DNA from: CAWGCA01 sp963820955
Lineage (GTDB): Bacteria; Pseudomonadota; Gammaproteobacteria; Chromatiales; Chromatiaceae
Direction: 5' to 3'
NCBI GenBank assembly: GCA_963820955.1
Contig: CAWGCA010000004.1
Span: forward strand, 1 to 64,000
Length of the DNA stretch: 64,000 bases
Under the pieces are notes generated by a model, which searched no databases, was not told the DNA's origin, and saw only the letters and a program-made list of their open reading frames with translations. The stretch's first letter is position 1. Every line of letters starts with the position of its first letter. Both the position numbers and the translations under genes were made by a program. Shown here in pieces: positions 26,742 through 34,894 of the stretch.

Positions 26742-29305
26742 TGAAAGACAGCAGAGAGAAGGATTGGCAATGGGAGGTGCCCGAGTATTTCAATATCGGC
26801 GTGGCCTGTACTGACGAACATTTGAACGATTCCACCGCCGATCAGGTGGCAATGATCGTGGAGGATGACGCCACCGGAACGGCCACCGCAACCTTCCGGC
26901 AGCTTGCCCGGATGACCAGTCAGTTTGCCCAGCTGCTGCGCAATCTGGAGGTCGATACCGGCGAACGGGTATTGATCCGCCTACCCAACTCCCTGGCCTA
27001 TCCAACGGCCTTTCTGGGCACCATGAAGCGGGGCGCCATTGCGGTGCCCACGTCTACCCTCCTGGTCAGCGAGGAGGTGGCCTATCTGGCGAAGGATTCC
27101 GGTGCCAGCGTGCTGGTGACCCACAAAGCGATGTGGCCCGATCTGTTTCAACAGCTGGATGACGTGGAGGGCCTGAAACATATCATTCTAACCGGGGAGG
27201 GAGAAATCCCTCAGGTCGAAGGCCATCTTCAGCTGCACGATTTTTCACGGGAGTTGGACCAGGTAGAGCAGTGGGAGCCGAGTCGCCAAACCCGGGCGGA
27301 TGAAGCCGCTTATCTGGTCTATACATCGGGCACCACCGGGCACCCCAAAGGGGTGCTCCATGCCCATCGGGCCATGCTCGGCCGCACCCCGGCACGCACC
27401 CACTGGTTTGATTTCCAGGAGGGCGACCGCATCATGCACTCAGGAAAGTTCAACTGGACCTACGTGCTGGGCTCCGGGCTGATGGATCCCCTCTACAACG
27501 GGAAGACGGTTATTGTGCACGAGGGGAAGAACCACGCCAGCCTCTGGCCTCGACTGATTGCCAAGCACCAGTGCACCATCTTCGTTGGTGTTCCCACTAT
27601 CTACCGGCAGATCATTCAGAAGACTGAATATTCACAGCGGGATGTGCCAAGTCTGCGCCACTGCATGAGCGCGGGCGAACATCTCTCTGATGAAATGCTC
27701 AGCGCCTGGCGTGACCGCTTTGGTATGGAAGTATACGAGGCGATCGGTATGTCGGAGCTCTCTTATTACATTTCGCAGAATATCTTTCGGCCAATCCGGC
27801 CCGGCTCCGCCGGATTTCCCCAGCCTGGACACGAGGTCGCCTTGCTGGATGCCGATCAGAGTGAGGTGCCGGACGGGGAGGAGGGGATGATCTGCATTCC
27901 CCAGACCGACCCGGGACTCTTTCTGCGTTACTGGAATCTGCCCGAAGAGACCGACAAGGTATTCACCAATGGCTGGTTTCAAACCGGTGACTATGCCCGC
28001 CTGGACGAGGATGGGTATATCTGGTTTTTGGGCCGCCGGGATGACATTATCAACACCTTCGGCTACCGGGTTTCGCCTCACGAGGTAGAGCGGGTGATGA
28101 AAACCCACCCCGTGGTGGCCGACTGCGTCGCCATCGGTCAGGATATCGGGCACGAGAAAACCCTGGTTGCTGCCTGCATCGTTCTCTATCCCGGGGCAAA
28201 TGTCAGTGGAGACGAGTTGTTGCGTTTCGGCGAGGAGCATCTGGCCGGCTATAAGCGGCCGAAGCTCATTCACCTGATGGAGGGCTATCCACGGACCAAG
28301 AACGGCAAGGTAATCCGCAGCCATCTGAAAAAACAGATCGAAACGGGACAGACCAAGGGGAGTGATATCGAGGATAGGGAGCGGGTTGAGAGTTCGAAAA
28401 TACGCCCCCGTCGAACCCTGCTCTATGTTTCCGCCGACCTGGACAGGCACCTGGCGAAATCTTCCGGCCTGCCGACGGATGCCCTTGTTTACGATCTGCA
28501 TGAATCGATTTCTCCCCAGTTCAAGGAACGGGGGAGAAAAAAACTGGAATCCTTTCTGCAACAGGCGGCGTTTCAGGGCCAGGAGTTGATTATAAGGGTG
28601 AACCCCCTGGACTCACCCTGGGTGGAGGATGACCTGGCATTTGCCTGCCGGCAGCCAATCGACGGGGTGCTCTTTACCGAGATCGATTCGGCCGAGGAGG
28701 TAAGAATGGCGCAGGAGCGTCTGGATCAGGCCGGCGGTAGCCATCTGCCAATGATGGTGATGATCGAGACACCCCTGGCGGTGCTCAATGTCAAGGAGAT
28801 CGCCACGGCCAGCGACCGTCTCAGTTGTCTGGTGGTCAGCAACGCCAACCTGATGACCCGTATGCGGTTGCCGCCCTCTTCCGACCGGACGGGACTTTTT
28901 GCCAGTCTTGCAATGGTGGTACTGGCAGCGCGGGCCGCTGATATCAGTGTGGTGGATGGGGCGCACCTGGACCTCACGGATCCTCACGCCTGCGAATACG
29001 CCTGCCGCCAGAGCCGCGATTTCGGATTCGACGGCAAGGCCGCTATCCATCCGGCTCAACTCGCCTATACCAACGATGCCTTTTCACCCAAGCCCAAGGA
29101 TGTGGTGAAAAAACGGGAAATCATCCGGCTGATGGAAGAGGCCATGGCGGCAGGGCGTTCCTATGTGGTAATGGAGAGTAGGCTGCTGCAGCCGTCGGAG
29201 CTGATTCTGGCCCGGCGCTGTATTGCGCTGCATGAAGCAATTCGCCAACGCAATGAGGCCTTTGGGCAGGAGAACGAGGTCTATGTCGAAGCAGTATCCC
29301 GGTAA
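26738..29305 (+). CDS. Acyl-CoA ligase fused to a CitE-like lyase domain
   Basis: 855 residues. Residues 1 to about 545 form an AMP-forming acyl-CoA synthetase of the benzoate/acetate-CoA ligase type: the P-loop YTSGTTGHPKGVLHAHRAML, the EAIGMSELSYY adenine site, GWFQTGDYARLDEDGY, the hinge GRRDDIINTFGYRVSPHEVE and the catalytic lysine in RTKNGKVIRSHL. From about 555 a CitE-like domain follows (RRTLLYVSADLDRHL, IIRVNPLDSPWVED, VMIETPLAVLNVKEIA, VDGAHLDLTDPHA, GFDGKAAIHPAQLAYTNDAF). The second metal-ligand position reads SNANLM where active lyases have GxxDL, and the LEDS site reads DLHESIS, so this domain may be inactive or altered. Coupled by 4- and 23-base overlaps to both neighbours. It likely activates a dicarboxylic acid to its CoA ester. 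Confidence 0.88.
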   Translation: MMKDSREKDWQWEVPEYFNIGVACTDEHLNDSTADQVAMIVEDDATGTATATFRQLARMTSQFAQLLRNLEVDTGERVLIRLPNSLAYPTAFLGTMKRGAIAVPTSTLLVSEEVAYLAKDSGASVLVTHKAMWPDLFQQLDDVEGLKHIILTGEGEIPQVEGHLQLHDFSRELDQVEQWEPSRQTRADEAAYLVYTSGTTGHPKGVLHAHRAMLGRTPARTHWFDFQEGDRIMHSGKFNWTYVLGSGLMDPLYNGKTVIVHEGKNHASLWPRLIAKHQCTIFVGVPTIYRQIIQKTEYSQRDVPSLRHCMSAGEHLSDEMLSAWRDRFGMEVYEAIGMSELSYYISQNIFRPIRPGSAGFPQPGHEVALLDADQSEVPDGEEGMICIPQTDPGLFLRYWNLPEETDKVFTNGWFQTGDYARLDEDGYIWFLGRRDDIINTFGYRVSPHEVERVMKTHPVVADCVAIGQDIGHEKTLVAACIVLYPGANVSGDELLRFGEEHLAGYKRPKLIHLMEGYPRTKNGKVIRSHLKKQIETGQTKGSDIEDRERVESSKIRPRRTLLYVSADLDRHLAKSSGLPTDALVYDLHESISPQFKERGRKKLESFLQQAAFQGQELIIRVNPLDSPWVEDDLAFACRQPIDGVLFTEIDSAEEVRMAQERLDQAGGSHLPMMVMIETPLAVLNVKEIATASDRLSCLVVSNANLMTRMRLPPSSDRTGLFASLAMVVLAARAADISVVDGAHLDLTDPHACEYACRQSRDFGFDGKAAIHPAQLAYTNDAFSPKPKDVVKKREIIRLMEEAMAAGRSYVVMESRLLQPSELILARRCIALHEAIRQRNEAFGQENEVYVEAVSR

Positions 29306-30353
29306 TTTCTTCGAAGACTTTCGGCTGCACCAACGGTTGGTGCACGGCACGCCGCGCACCCTGACGGAAGGGGATATGTCACTCTATATCGCCCTTACCG
29401 GCAGCCGTTTTCCGCTGCATTGCTCCAGTCCCACTGCCCAGGCACTGGGTCTTCGGCGGCAAACGGTGGATGATCTGCTGGTGTTTCATGTTGCCTTTGG
29501 AAAGACCGTCGGGGATGTCTCTTTAAACGCAGTTGCCAATCTCGGCTACGCGGACGTGCGCTTCCACAAACCAGTTTTTCCAGGAGACACCCTGCGGTCA
29601 GAAAGCGAGGTGATCGGGCTCAAACAAAATTCCAGTGGAAAAAACGGAAACGTCTACGTGCGCTCCATAACCTACAATCAGCACGGAGATCAGGTGTTGA
29701 GCTGGACGCGCTGGGTGATGGTGCACAAACGGGATCCCGCGTCCCCGCCACCGGACCCGGTTATGCCGATACTTCCCGAGCATGTGGCGCTAGAGGACCT
29801 GCCGCTGCCCAACGGGTTGGATCTCAGCGACTACGATACCGCCGCCACCGGCTCTCCCCACCTGTGGGAAGACTATCTGATAGGGGAGCGCATCGACCAC
29901 ATCAACGGCATGACCGTCGATGCATCCGACCATACCCTTGCCACCAAACTCTATCAGAATAATGCACGGCTCCATTTCGAAGAGCACCTCATGCGGCCGT
30001 CACGCTTTGGACAGCGCTTGATGTATGGTGGGCATGTCATTTCGATCTGTCGCGCCTTGTCTTTTAATGGCCTGGCCAACGCGCTGAGCATTGCCGCCAT
30101 CAACGGCGGGGTTCATTGCAATCCCTCGTTTGCCGGCGACACTTTTTACGCCTACAGCGAAATACTGGACAAGTGGACGTTGCCGGGTCGCTCCGACATG
30201 GGTGCCTTGCGTCTGCGTACCCTGGGCATCAAGAATCTGGAGAGTGAAAAGATCGCCGATCCCATGTCGGAGGTGGATGGTAGGCGCCGTTATTACGATA
30301 ACGTGGTGCTCGATCTGGACTATACGGTCCTCATGCCGTTGCGTGGGGAATAG
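29283..30353 (+). CDS. mch: Mesaconyl-CoA hydratase (MaoC-type double hot-dog)
   Basis: 356 residues from the ATG at 29283, 23 bases inside the preceding gene and with GAGG just before it; a longer frame from 29223 lies in that gene and was rejected. The opening PGNFFEDFRLHQRLVHGTPRT and the whole-length similarity to the roughly 340-residue Mch proteins of Rhodobacter and Chloroflexus, as I remember them, support the name. Hydratase landmarks include DDLLVFHVAFGKTVGDVSLNA and, in the second half, NARLHFEEHLMRPSRFGQRLMYGGHVIS. Mch interconverts mesaconyl-C1-CoA and beta-methylmalyl-CoA, the substrate of the CitE-type lyase reaction that gives glyoxylate and propionyl-CoA. Last gene of the plus-strand operon. 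Confident on family, good on function. Confidence 0.85.
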   Translation: MSKQYPGNFFEDFRLHQRLVHGTPRTLTEGDMSLYIALTGSRFPLHCSSPTAQALGLRRQTVDDLLVFHVAFGKTVGDVSLNAVANLGYADVRFHKPVFPGDTLRSESEVIGLKQNSSGKNGNVYVRSITYNQHGDQVLSWTRWVMVHKRDPASPPPDPVMPILPEHVALEDLPLPNGLDLSDYDTAATGSPHLWEDYLIGERIDHINGMTVDASDHTLATKLYQNNARLHFEEHLMRPSRFGQRLMYGGHVISICRALSFNGLANALSIAAINGGVHCNPSFAGDTFYAYSEILDKWTLPGRSDMGALRLRTLGIKNLESEKIADPMSEVDGRRRYYDNVVLDLDYTVLMPLRGE

Positions 30354-30418
30354 AACCCTTCTCTAGCAGGGGTGGAAGATTTGGCGACCGGGTTATACCC
30401 AACGGCTTTTTGGCTATA

Positions 30419-30495
30419 TGGCGCGCCTGGAGGGACTCGAACCCCCAACACCCGGCTTCGAAGGCCGGTACTCTATCCAGTTGAGCTACAGGCGC
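30419..30495 (-). tRNA. tRNA-Arg (anticodon TCG)
   Basis: Read on the minus strand, GCGCCTG pairs with CAGGCGC as a 7-bp acceptor stem, the anticodon stem CCGGC/GCCGG encloses CTTCGAA (anticodon TCG, codon CGA), and the T arm GGGGGTTCGAGTCCCTCC holds GTTCGAG. The CCA end is encoded (30419-30421). 77 bases. Confidence 0.95.
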
Positions 30496-30746
30496 GTAGC
30501 GACAATCTAACACATCGAGATCACCTCAACTACGTCCCCCAACCACAACTGAAGGCTAGCTGTTCTGCTGATGGTCTGGTCTAACGGCCAGTATGCCTCT
30601 ACGGAAACTCGAACTAGTCGCGAATAAAACTCATCGTCGTAATAAGCCACTGAAAAAAGAGAATTTAGTATCTAAATACACCTAATCGTTTATAGCGCTC
30701 AGCCTCTCTATATACCAAAGTTAATAGTGGGTAATAGCTTTGGAGG

Positions 30747-30806
30747 CTAACCTAAAGGACAAGTCGTGTGAGTGAAGCGAACCACGGCTTGTCCTCTACG
30801 TTAGGC
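30747..30806 (+). repeat. attC-like imperfect palindrome
   Basis: Arms CTAACCTAAAGGACAAGTCG at 30747-30766 and the matching complement ending GTTAGGC at 30800-30806 pair over 22 bp with three mismatches around a 15-base middle. The outer ends, CTAAC and GTTAGGC, look like the core sites (YYYAAC / GTTRRRY) of integron recombination sites. No unpaired extra-helical base is seen, which true attC sites usually have, and no integrase is in the window. It could instead be a plain transcription terminator or repeat. Confidence 0.4.
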
Positions 30807-30839
30807 AAGCCCCGGGAAATTGTTCATCCTTGCCACTTT

Positions 30840-31374
30840 CGCTGGTACTTACAGCCACCCTTTACTCAGAAAAAAAGCGATGTTTGCCATGGTGCCGACG
30901 GTTCCGGAACGCCCGGTCCAGATGTTACGGGGGAGTCCGCGTCAGAGATTGCCAGAGCGCCTACGCCTGCGAAAGAGGAAGTGCATGCAGGGATAACCGC
31001 CAGCAGCGAAGAGGTCGAAGCGCTGGCCGCCTTTCTGAGTGCGCCGAGTCCGTTGCCGGTCCACGAGGTCGCGGACTTTTCAGATCCTAGAGACCTGCCG
31101 TTCCTGTCATCCCCGTCAGTACAAGGAGTGGTCTGGAAACATAATGGCCTATTCCGCCATGAACCCGACCTTTAGCGCCCTTGAGTCCCTCGGCAATCGA
31201 TTCTCCGTGATCCCCGAACGCCCGGGCTTTGCGGCCGGGGATCACGGAACCGCGCTTTTTTGCCAGAGTTGCCACAATCCTGTCGATACGCGTTTGGGGA
31301 ATTTTCCGTCGCTCGATGATAGCAATAACCGGCCCCCGCGGGATTTCGCCAGTGCCGGCCCATTTTTTCACTGA
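30840..31374 (+). pseudogene. Decayed multihaem cytochrome c gene
   Basis: Two frames together read as a c-type cytochrome. In the frame ending at 31175 the piece DVCHGADGSGTPGPDVTGES is followed by EEVHAGITASSEEVEALAAFLSA, a typical class I cytochrome pattern, but the first haem cysteine is replaced by serine (S-D-V-C-H). Near 31080 the sense shifts to another frame with an intact TCRSCHPRQYKEWSG haem site and a second at LFCQSCHNPVDTRLG, then stops at 31372. So at least one frameshift, one lost haem cysteine and a truncated end. No start codon with signal peptide was found. The original product was probably a periplasmic electron carrier. Confidence 0.65.
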
Positions 31375-31633
31375 CCCGGGAACCTCCAGAGGGTTGGTGA
31401 TAGTCTCTCCTCTCGATCCCATGCCCTACCTGTAAAAGCCCCCGTAGCCGAGGTCTCAGCAGCAACCAAACCATGCACCGGAGCATACAATCCTGAGCGT
31501 CAGTTCAGTAAGGGGAAAGGCTTGCCTGATTACCTGGCGGGCTGGTGTCTTCGAATTGACTTGGCAGGTCCAACCACGGCAAACTGATCGGCGAAAAATA
31601 AGAGAAGATCGCAAGTCCCTAAAGGAGGGAATC

Positions 31634-32503
31634 ATGGCGAAAAGAATTTTCGAACCTTCGGACCTGGACAAGGGGGTTCCTAAGCATATTGTCGAAAAGG
31701 TGAGCACCTCAAAGCGCAAGTTTCTGATTGGTCCTCAGTATCCCTACAAAGAGAAGCTGGACCGGGATAAGTATGAGGACGAGAAGGCAGACCTGCAGGT
31801 AGAGTTGCTGAAGTTACAGAAATCGGTCAAGGATACCGGCGAACGTATCGTGATGATTTTCGAAGGTAGGGATGCCGGAGGAAAGGGAGGAACCATCAAG
31901 CGGTTCATGGAACACATGAATCCGAGGCAAGCCCATGTGATCGCCTTGACCATACCCAGCATCAGGGAACAGGGTCAGTGGTACTTCCAACGTTACATCG
32001 CTACCCTCCCCTCTAAGGGGGAAATGGCGTTATATGATCGCTCCTGGTACAACCGTGGGGTGGTGGAGCCGGTGATGGGATTCTGTACACCTGAACAGCA
32101 TAAGCTGTTCCTGAAGCAGGCGCCCATTTTCGAGAAAATGTTGATTGAGGACGGCGTGCGAATTTTCAAGTTCTGGTTTTCTGTCAGCAGGGAAGAGCAG
32201 TTTCGTCGTTTTAAATCACGCGAGACTGATGAGCTCAAGCAGTGGAAACTCAGCCCCGTTGATCAGGACGGGTTGAAACGCTGGGATCAATTCACCAAGG
32301 CAAAAAACATTATGTTCGAGAAGACGGACGTTGAATGGGCACCCTGGACCGTTATCCGGTCAGACGGTAAAAAGCGCGCCCGTCTTAACTGTATGCGCCA
32401 CGTCCTGCACAGCATGCAGTACGAGGGTAAGAATAGAAAGATCGCGGTACCACCGGATCCCAAGATCGTGGGCAGCGTGGTCGATATGTACAAATACACC
32501 TGA
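31634..32503 (+). CDS. ppk2: Polyphosphate kinase 2 (class I-like)
   Basis: 289 residues from ATG 31634, preceded by GGAGGG; the frame upstream to 31556 lacks a ribosome site. Family features: Walker A FEGRDAGGKGGTIKRFMEH, Walker B region KGEMALYDRSWYNRGVVEPVMGF with the lid DRSWYNR, and the C-terminal WAPWTVIRSDGKKRARLN. The enzyme uses polyphosphate to phosphorylate nucleoside diphosphates (or the reverse), linking energy storage and nucleotide pools. It stands alone after the decayed cytochrome. Subclass is judged from its length of about 290 residues and single domain. Confidence 0.93.
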   Translation: MAKRIFEPSDLDKGVPKHIVEKVSTSKRKFLIGPQYPYKEKLDRDKYEDEKADLQVELLKLQKSVKDTGERIVMIFEGRDAGGKGGTIKRFMEHMNPRQAHVIALTIPSIREQGQWYFQRYIATLPSKGEMALYDRSWYNRGVVEPVMGFCTPEQHKLFLKQAPIFEKMLIEDGVRIFKFWFSVSREEQFRRFKSRETDELKQWKLSPVDQDGLKRWDQFTKAKNIMFEKTDVEWAPWTVIRSDGKKRARLNCMRHVLHSMQYEGKNRKIAVPPDPKIVGSVVDMYKYT

Positions 32504-32582
32504 TTAGGAACTCTGGAATGGCAAGGAGATTTAATCCTCGATTGGTGGGGATCTAACCCGAAACTGCCACTAGTTTAAGGGG

Positions 32583-32734
32583 AATGGCACTGACTTAAGC
32601 CAAAATGACTGGTAATAGCGTCATTCCCGCGGAAGCGGGAATCCAGGATGTACGGAATTTGAGCAAACTGGATTCCGGGTCTCCACTTCGTTCCGCCCGG
32701 AATGACGGTTTTCTTGGCTTAAGTCAGTGCCATT
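32583..32734. mobile_element. MITE-like element with perfect 21-bp inverted ends
   Basis: Ends AATGGCACTGACTTAAGCCAA (32583-32603, shown as 21 pairing bases with 32714-32734) are perfect inverted repeats around 110 bases. Inside are two REP-like hairpins: TCATTCCCGCGGAAGCGGGA at about 32620-32640 and a GGATTCCGGG...CCCGGAATGAC stem at 32670-32705. No protein is encoded. GTTTAA flanks both sides (32573-32578 and 32737-32742), a possible 6-bp target duplication (about four to nine bases from the ends). Length 152 bases. Confidence 0.65.
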
Positions 32735-32740
32735 GAGTTT

Positions 32741-32894
32741 AAGGGTACTTCGAAAAATCTCTTTCATGGGATTTTTCGATACGGCGATCGAAACGCGCGA
32801 TTTCCGATCGCCTTGATTTTCATGCGCTTACGCGCACGAAAATAGTGGTGCAACCCTGCACCACACGGGCACCTCGAATTTTTCGATGAGCCCT
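32741..32894 (+). repeat. Copy 2 of the ~154-bp palindromic dispersed repeat
   Basis: Starts AAGGGTACTTCGAAAAATC and ends ATTTTTCGATGAGCCCT, near-complementary ends. Internal hairpins: ATCTCTTTCATGGGATTTTTCG, GCGATCGAAACGCGCGATTTCCGATCGC, TGCGCTTACGCGCA and GGTGCAACCCTGCACC. It abuts the MITE-like element directly. Non-coding. Confidence 0.88.
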
Positions 32895-33120
32895 AAATGA
32901 TAGGCGCCCCGGTTTTTTAGAGGCAAGGTAGAGCCAGGAATTTTGCCTTGGGTATCCGAAAGGCCTGTATGCAGTGACTCAAAAGCTAATTCACGGAAGG
33001 CGTTAGTCCGGTTCTGATATCAATGCCGAAGGTCCAGAATAATTTGAGATCCGTCCGTCTAATTAGTTGAATGCATAGCCAAGGGTGAGCATTTCCCACT
33101 CGCTTCTTTAAGTTAAACAA

Positions 33121-33135
33121 TGTGATCTGGATCAC
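33121..33135 (+). promoter_or_regulatory. CRP/FNR-type palindrome upstream of the beta-helix gene
   Basis: TGTGATCTGGATCAC contains the perfect palindrome GTGATC-TG-GATCAC and fits the CRP half-site TGTGA-N6-TCAC. It lies about 94 bases before the ATG at 33229, a usual place for an activator site. A single occurrence; not proof of regulation. Confidence 0.4.
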
Positions 33136-33228
33136 TAAACTTCATCGCCATCATTAACAATTCTCACGGAGAAGTCCGAGGGCCGAGCGTATGGTTAGCC
33201 TGTCACTTTCTACTAGAAGAGGCATGTT

Positions 33229-34332
33229 ATGACTAGGCTCCAAGCGCCAAACAGACGTATCGTAAGACTCGTGCCTGCCGTCCTGGCGCTGGCGGCATGG
33301 CTGGGCCTAAACCCCGCTGCCGGGGTAGCCTGCGGCCTAATCGTAACCGAGAATACTACGCTTAGCGCAGATATCTCCGGTTGCGAGGGCGACGGTATTA
33401 TTGTTGCCGGGAATGGCGTTACGATTGATCTCCACGGCTACAGCATAGTCGGTCTTCGCAAGGAGCGTACTGCCGGCATCCGCGTTCAGGGTGTAAAAGA
33501 CGTGAAGATCACGGGTGGCACCATCGCTGGATTTGAACGGGGTATCTATCTTTCCAACGTAGAAACCGCCACCATCAGCGATGTCGAAGTCAATACCAGT
33601 CGTTACGAGGGGTTGATAGCCTATCAGAGCAACTACGTGCTCGTGAAGGATAGCGTTTTTTCGAATAACACCCGCGCCGCCATTTGGATCTATGACAGCA
33701 ATGCCGAGTTGAGTGGCAATCTTGGCCTGGACAATCCAAATCGCACCTTCTATCTCTCAGGAGGTAAAGTAGGGATGTCGAATAACGTCGCAAGCGGCGG
33801 GGCCTACTATTCTGCGTTCACGTTTGCGAATGGCTACACTCCAAGCATCTACTCGCTTGAGAACAACCTGGCTGAGGATGTGGTCGGTGTAGGCTACCTC
33901 TTTGCCTGGGGTTTTGCTGGGAGTGTGGAGGATAGGGAAGGAAACAGCGCGGTTAATACCGGCGGTGTCGAGTGCTGGACGCAGGAAGGTGTTTCCTGCC
34001 CGCTGGACCTCGACTCAACTTCGACGACGACATCGACCTCGCCTTTTTGTGGCAACGACATTTGCGAAGCTGAAGAGTCGGTCTGCTCGTGTTCGTCTGA
34101 TTGCGGTCTGCCTCCGTCTGAAATCTGTGGTGATGGGGTTGACAACAACTGCGACGGCGCCACCGACTGCGATGACAAATCCTGTGCACTCGATGGAGCC
34201 TGCTATACGCCGCCGGTCCCCGTGCCAGCGGAGTGTGGATTGCCAGGTGAGGTGTGCGTTACCGACAGTGACTGCTGTTCAGTCGACTGCCGGATCAATG
34301 CGCGTGGCAACATGGCCGGCACCTGCCGCTAG
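33229..34332 (+). CDS. Secreted right-handed beta-helix protein with Cys-rich tail
   Basis: 367 residues. A signal peptide (RLVPAVLALAAWLGLNPAAGVA) is followed by a parallel beta-helix of the NosD/pectin-lyase-like type: GDGIIVAGNGVTIDLHGYSI, GIRVQGVKDVKITGGTIAGF, GIYLSNVETATISDVEVNTS, LIAYQSNYVLVKDSVFSNNT. A short Ser/Thr linker near residue 264 leads to a cysteine-rich tail with CGNDICEAEESVCSCSSDCG, GDGVDNNCDGATDCDDKSC (MopE-like, possibly calcium-binding) and a knottin-like CGLPGEVCVTDSDCCS. Ribosome site AGAGG. Probably exported or surface-bound; carbohydrate binding or cleavage is possible but no catalytic residues were identified. It stands between two repeat-rich gaps. Confidence 0.8.
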   Translation: MTRLQAPNRRIVRLVPAVLALAAWLGLNPAAGVACGLIVTENTTLSADISGCEGDGIIVAGNGVTIDLHGYSIVGLRKERTAGIRVQGVKDVKITGGTIAGFERGIYLSNVETATISDVEVNTSRYEGLIAYQSNYVLVKDSVFSNNTRAAIWIYDSNAELSGNLGLDNPNRTFYLSGGKVGMSNNVASGGAYYSAFTFANGYTPSIYSLENNLAEDVVGVGYLFAWGFAGSVEDREGNSAVNTGGVECWTQEGVSCPLDLDSTSTTTSTSPFCGNDICEAEESVCSCSSDCGLPPSEICGDGVDNNCDGATDCDDKSCALDGACYTPPVPVPAECGLPGEVCVTDSDCCSVDCRINARGNMAGTCR

Positions 34333-34366
34333 CCCGATACATAGCTAAGGAGCCTTTGATTAATTT

Positions 34367-34404
34367 GTCATTCCGGGCGCAGCGTAGCGGAGGCCCGGAT
34401 TGGC
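34367..34404. repeat. REP-like hairpin
   Basis: GTCATTCCGGGC...GGCCCGGATTGG forms an imperfect stem just after the beta-helix gene, related to the REP-like units inside the element at 32583 and near 2980. Likely transcript end or REP unit. Confidence 0.5.
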
Positions 34405-34496
34405 AAAAGATCGATTGTGCAGAGTTTCCCTTGATTGAGCGGGGATCTTCCAATGTGGTAAGCAGCGTGACCCGCTTCTAACCGGGTTGCTTAATT

Positions 34497-34651
34497 AAGG
34501 GTACTTCGAAAAATCCCATCCATGGAATTTTTCGATATGGCGATCGAAAAGCGCGATTTCCGATCGGCTTCATTTTCATGCGCTTACGCGCACAAAAATA
34601 GTGGTGCATCCCTGCACCACACGGGCACCTCGAGTTTTTCGAGGAGCCCTT
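34497..34651 (+). repeat. Copy 3 of the ~154-bp palindromic dispersed repeat
   Basis: Starts AAGGGTACTTCGAAAAATCC and ends GTTTTTCGAGGAGCCCTT. The complementarity continues outside: TTAATT lies just before and AATT just after. Same internal hairpins as copy 2 with a few changes (TGCGCTTACGCGCA, GGTGCATCCCTGCACC). Confidence 0.88.
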
Positions 34652-34674
34652 AATTTAGATCTGCGGAATGATGA

Positions 34675-34708
34675 AAACTGCCGTGGTGCTTCGTCACCAC
34701 GGCAGTTT
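34675..34708. terminator. Perfect 14-bp-arm hairpin before the symporter gene
   Basis: AAACTGCCGTGGTG and CACCACGGCAGTTT pair perfectly around CTTCGT. A stem this regular between genes is usually a transcription terminator; on either strand only a short T run follows, so strength is uncertain. Confidence 0.6.
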
Positions 34709-34894
34709 CGGTTTGGCAGTGCAGTCAAGGCTATATGGCGGGGGTATTCGATAGCTTCGGCGGCCTATAACCCGTGAAATGATGGGGTTTACCCTTGTTG
34801 CCTGGTGTGCTCGAAGGTATTCTCAAGCTTTCGATGCATCAGCGGGCTGGAGTCGCGCCCGTTTTACATCGCTGAGTCCATACAGAGGGTATCG

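Noticed and set aside
27632..28561. 309-residue minus-strand frame inside the ligase-lyase fusion
   Set aside because: Opposite conserved ligase motifs; no independent support.
30372..30584. 70-residue frame over tRNA-Arg
   Set aside because: The cloverleaf with encoded CCA explains the sequence; the frame is incidental.
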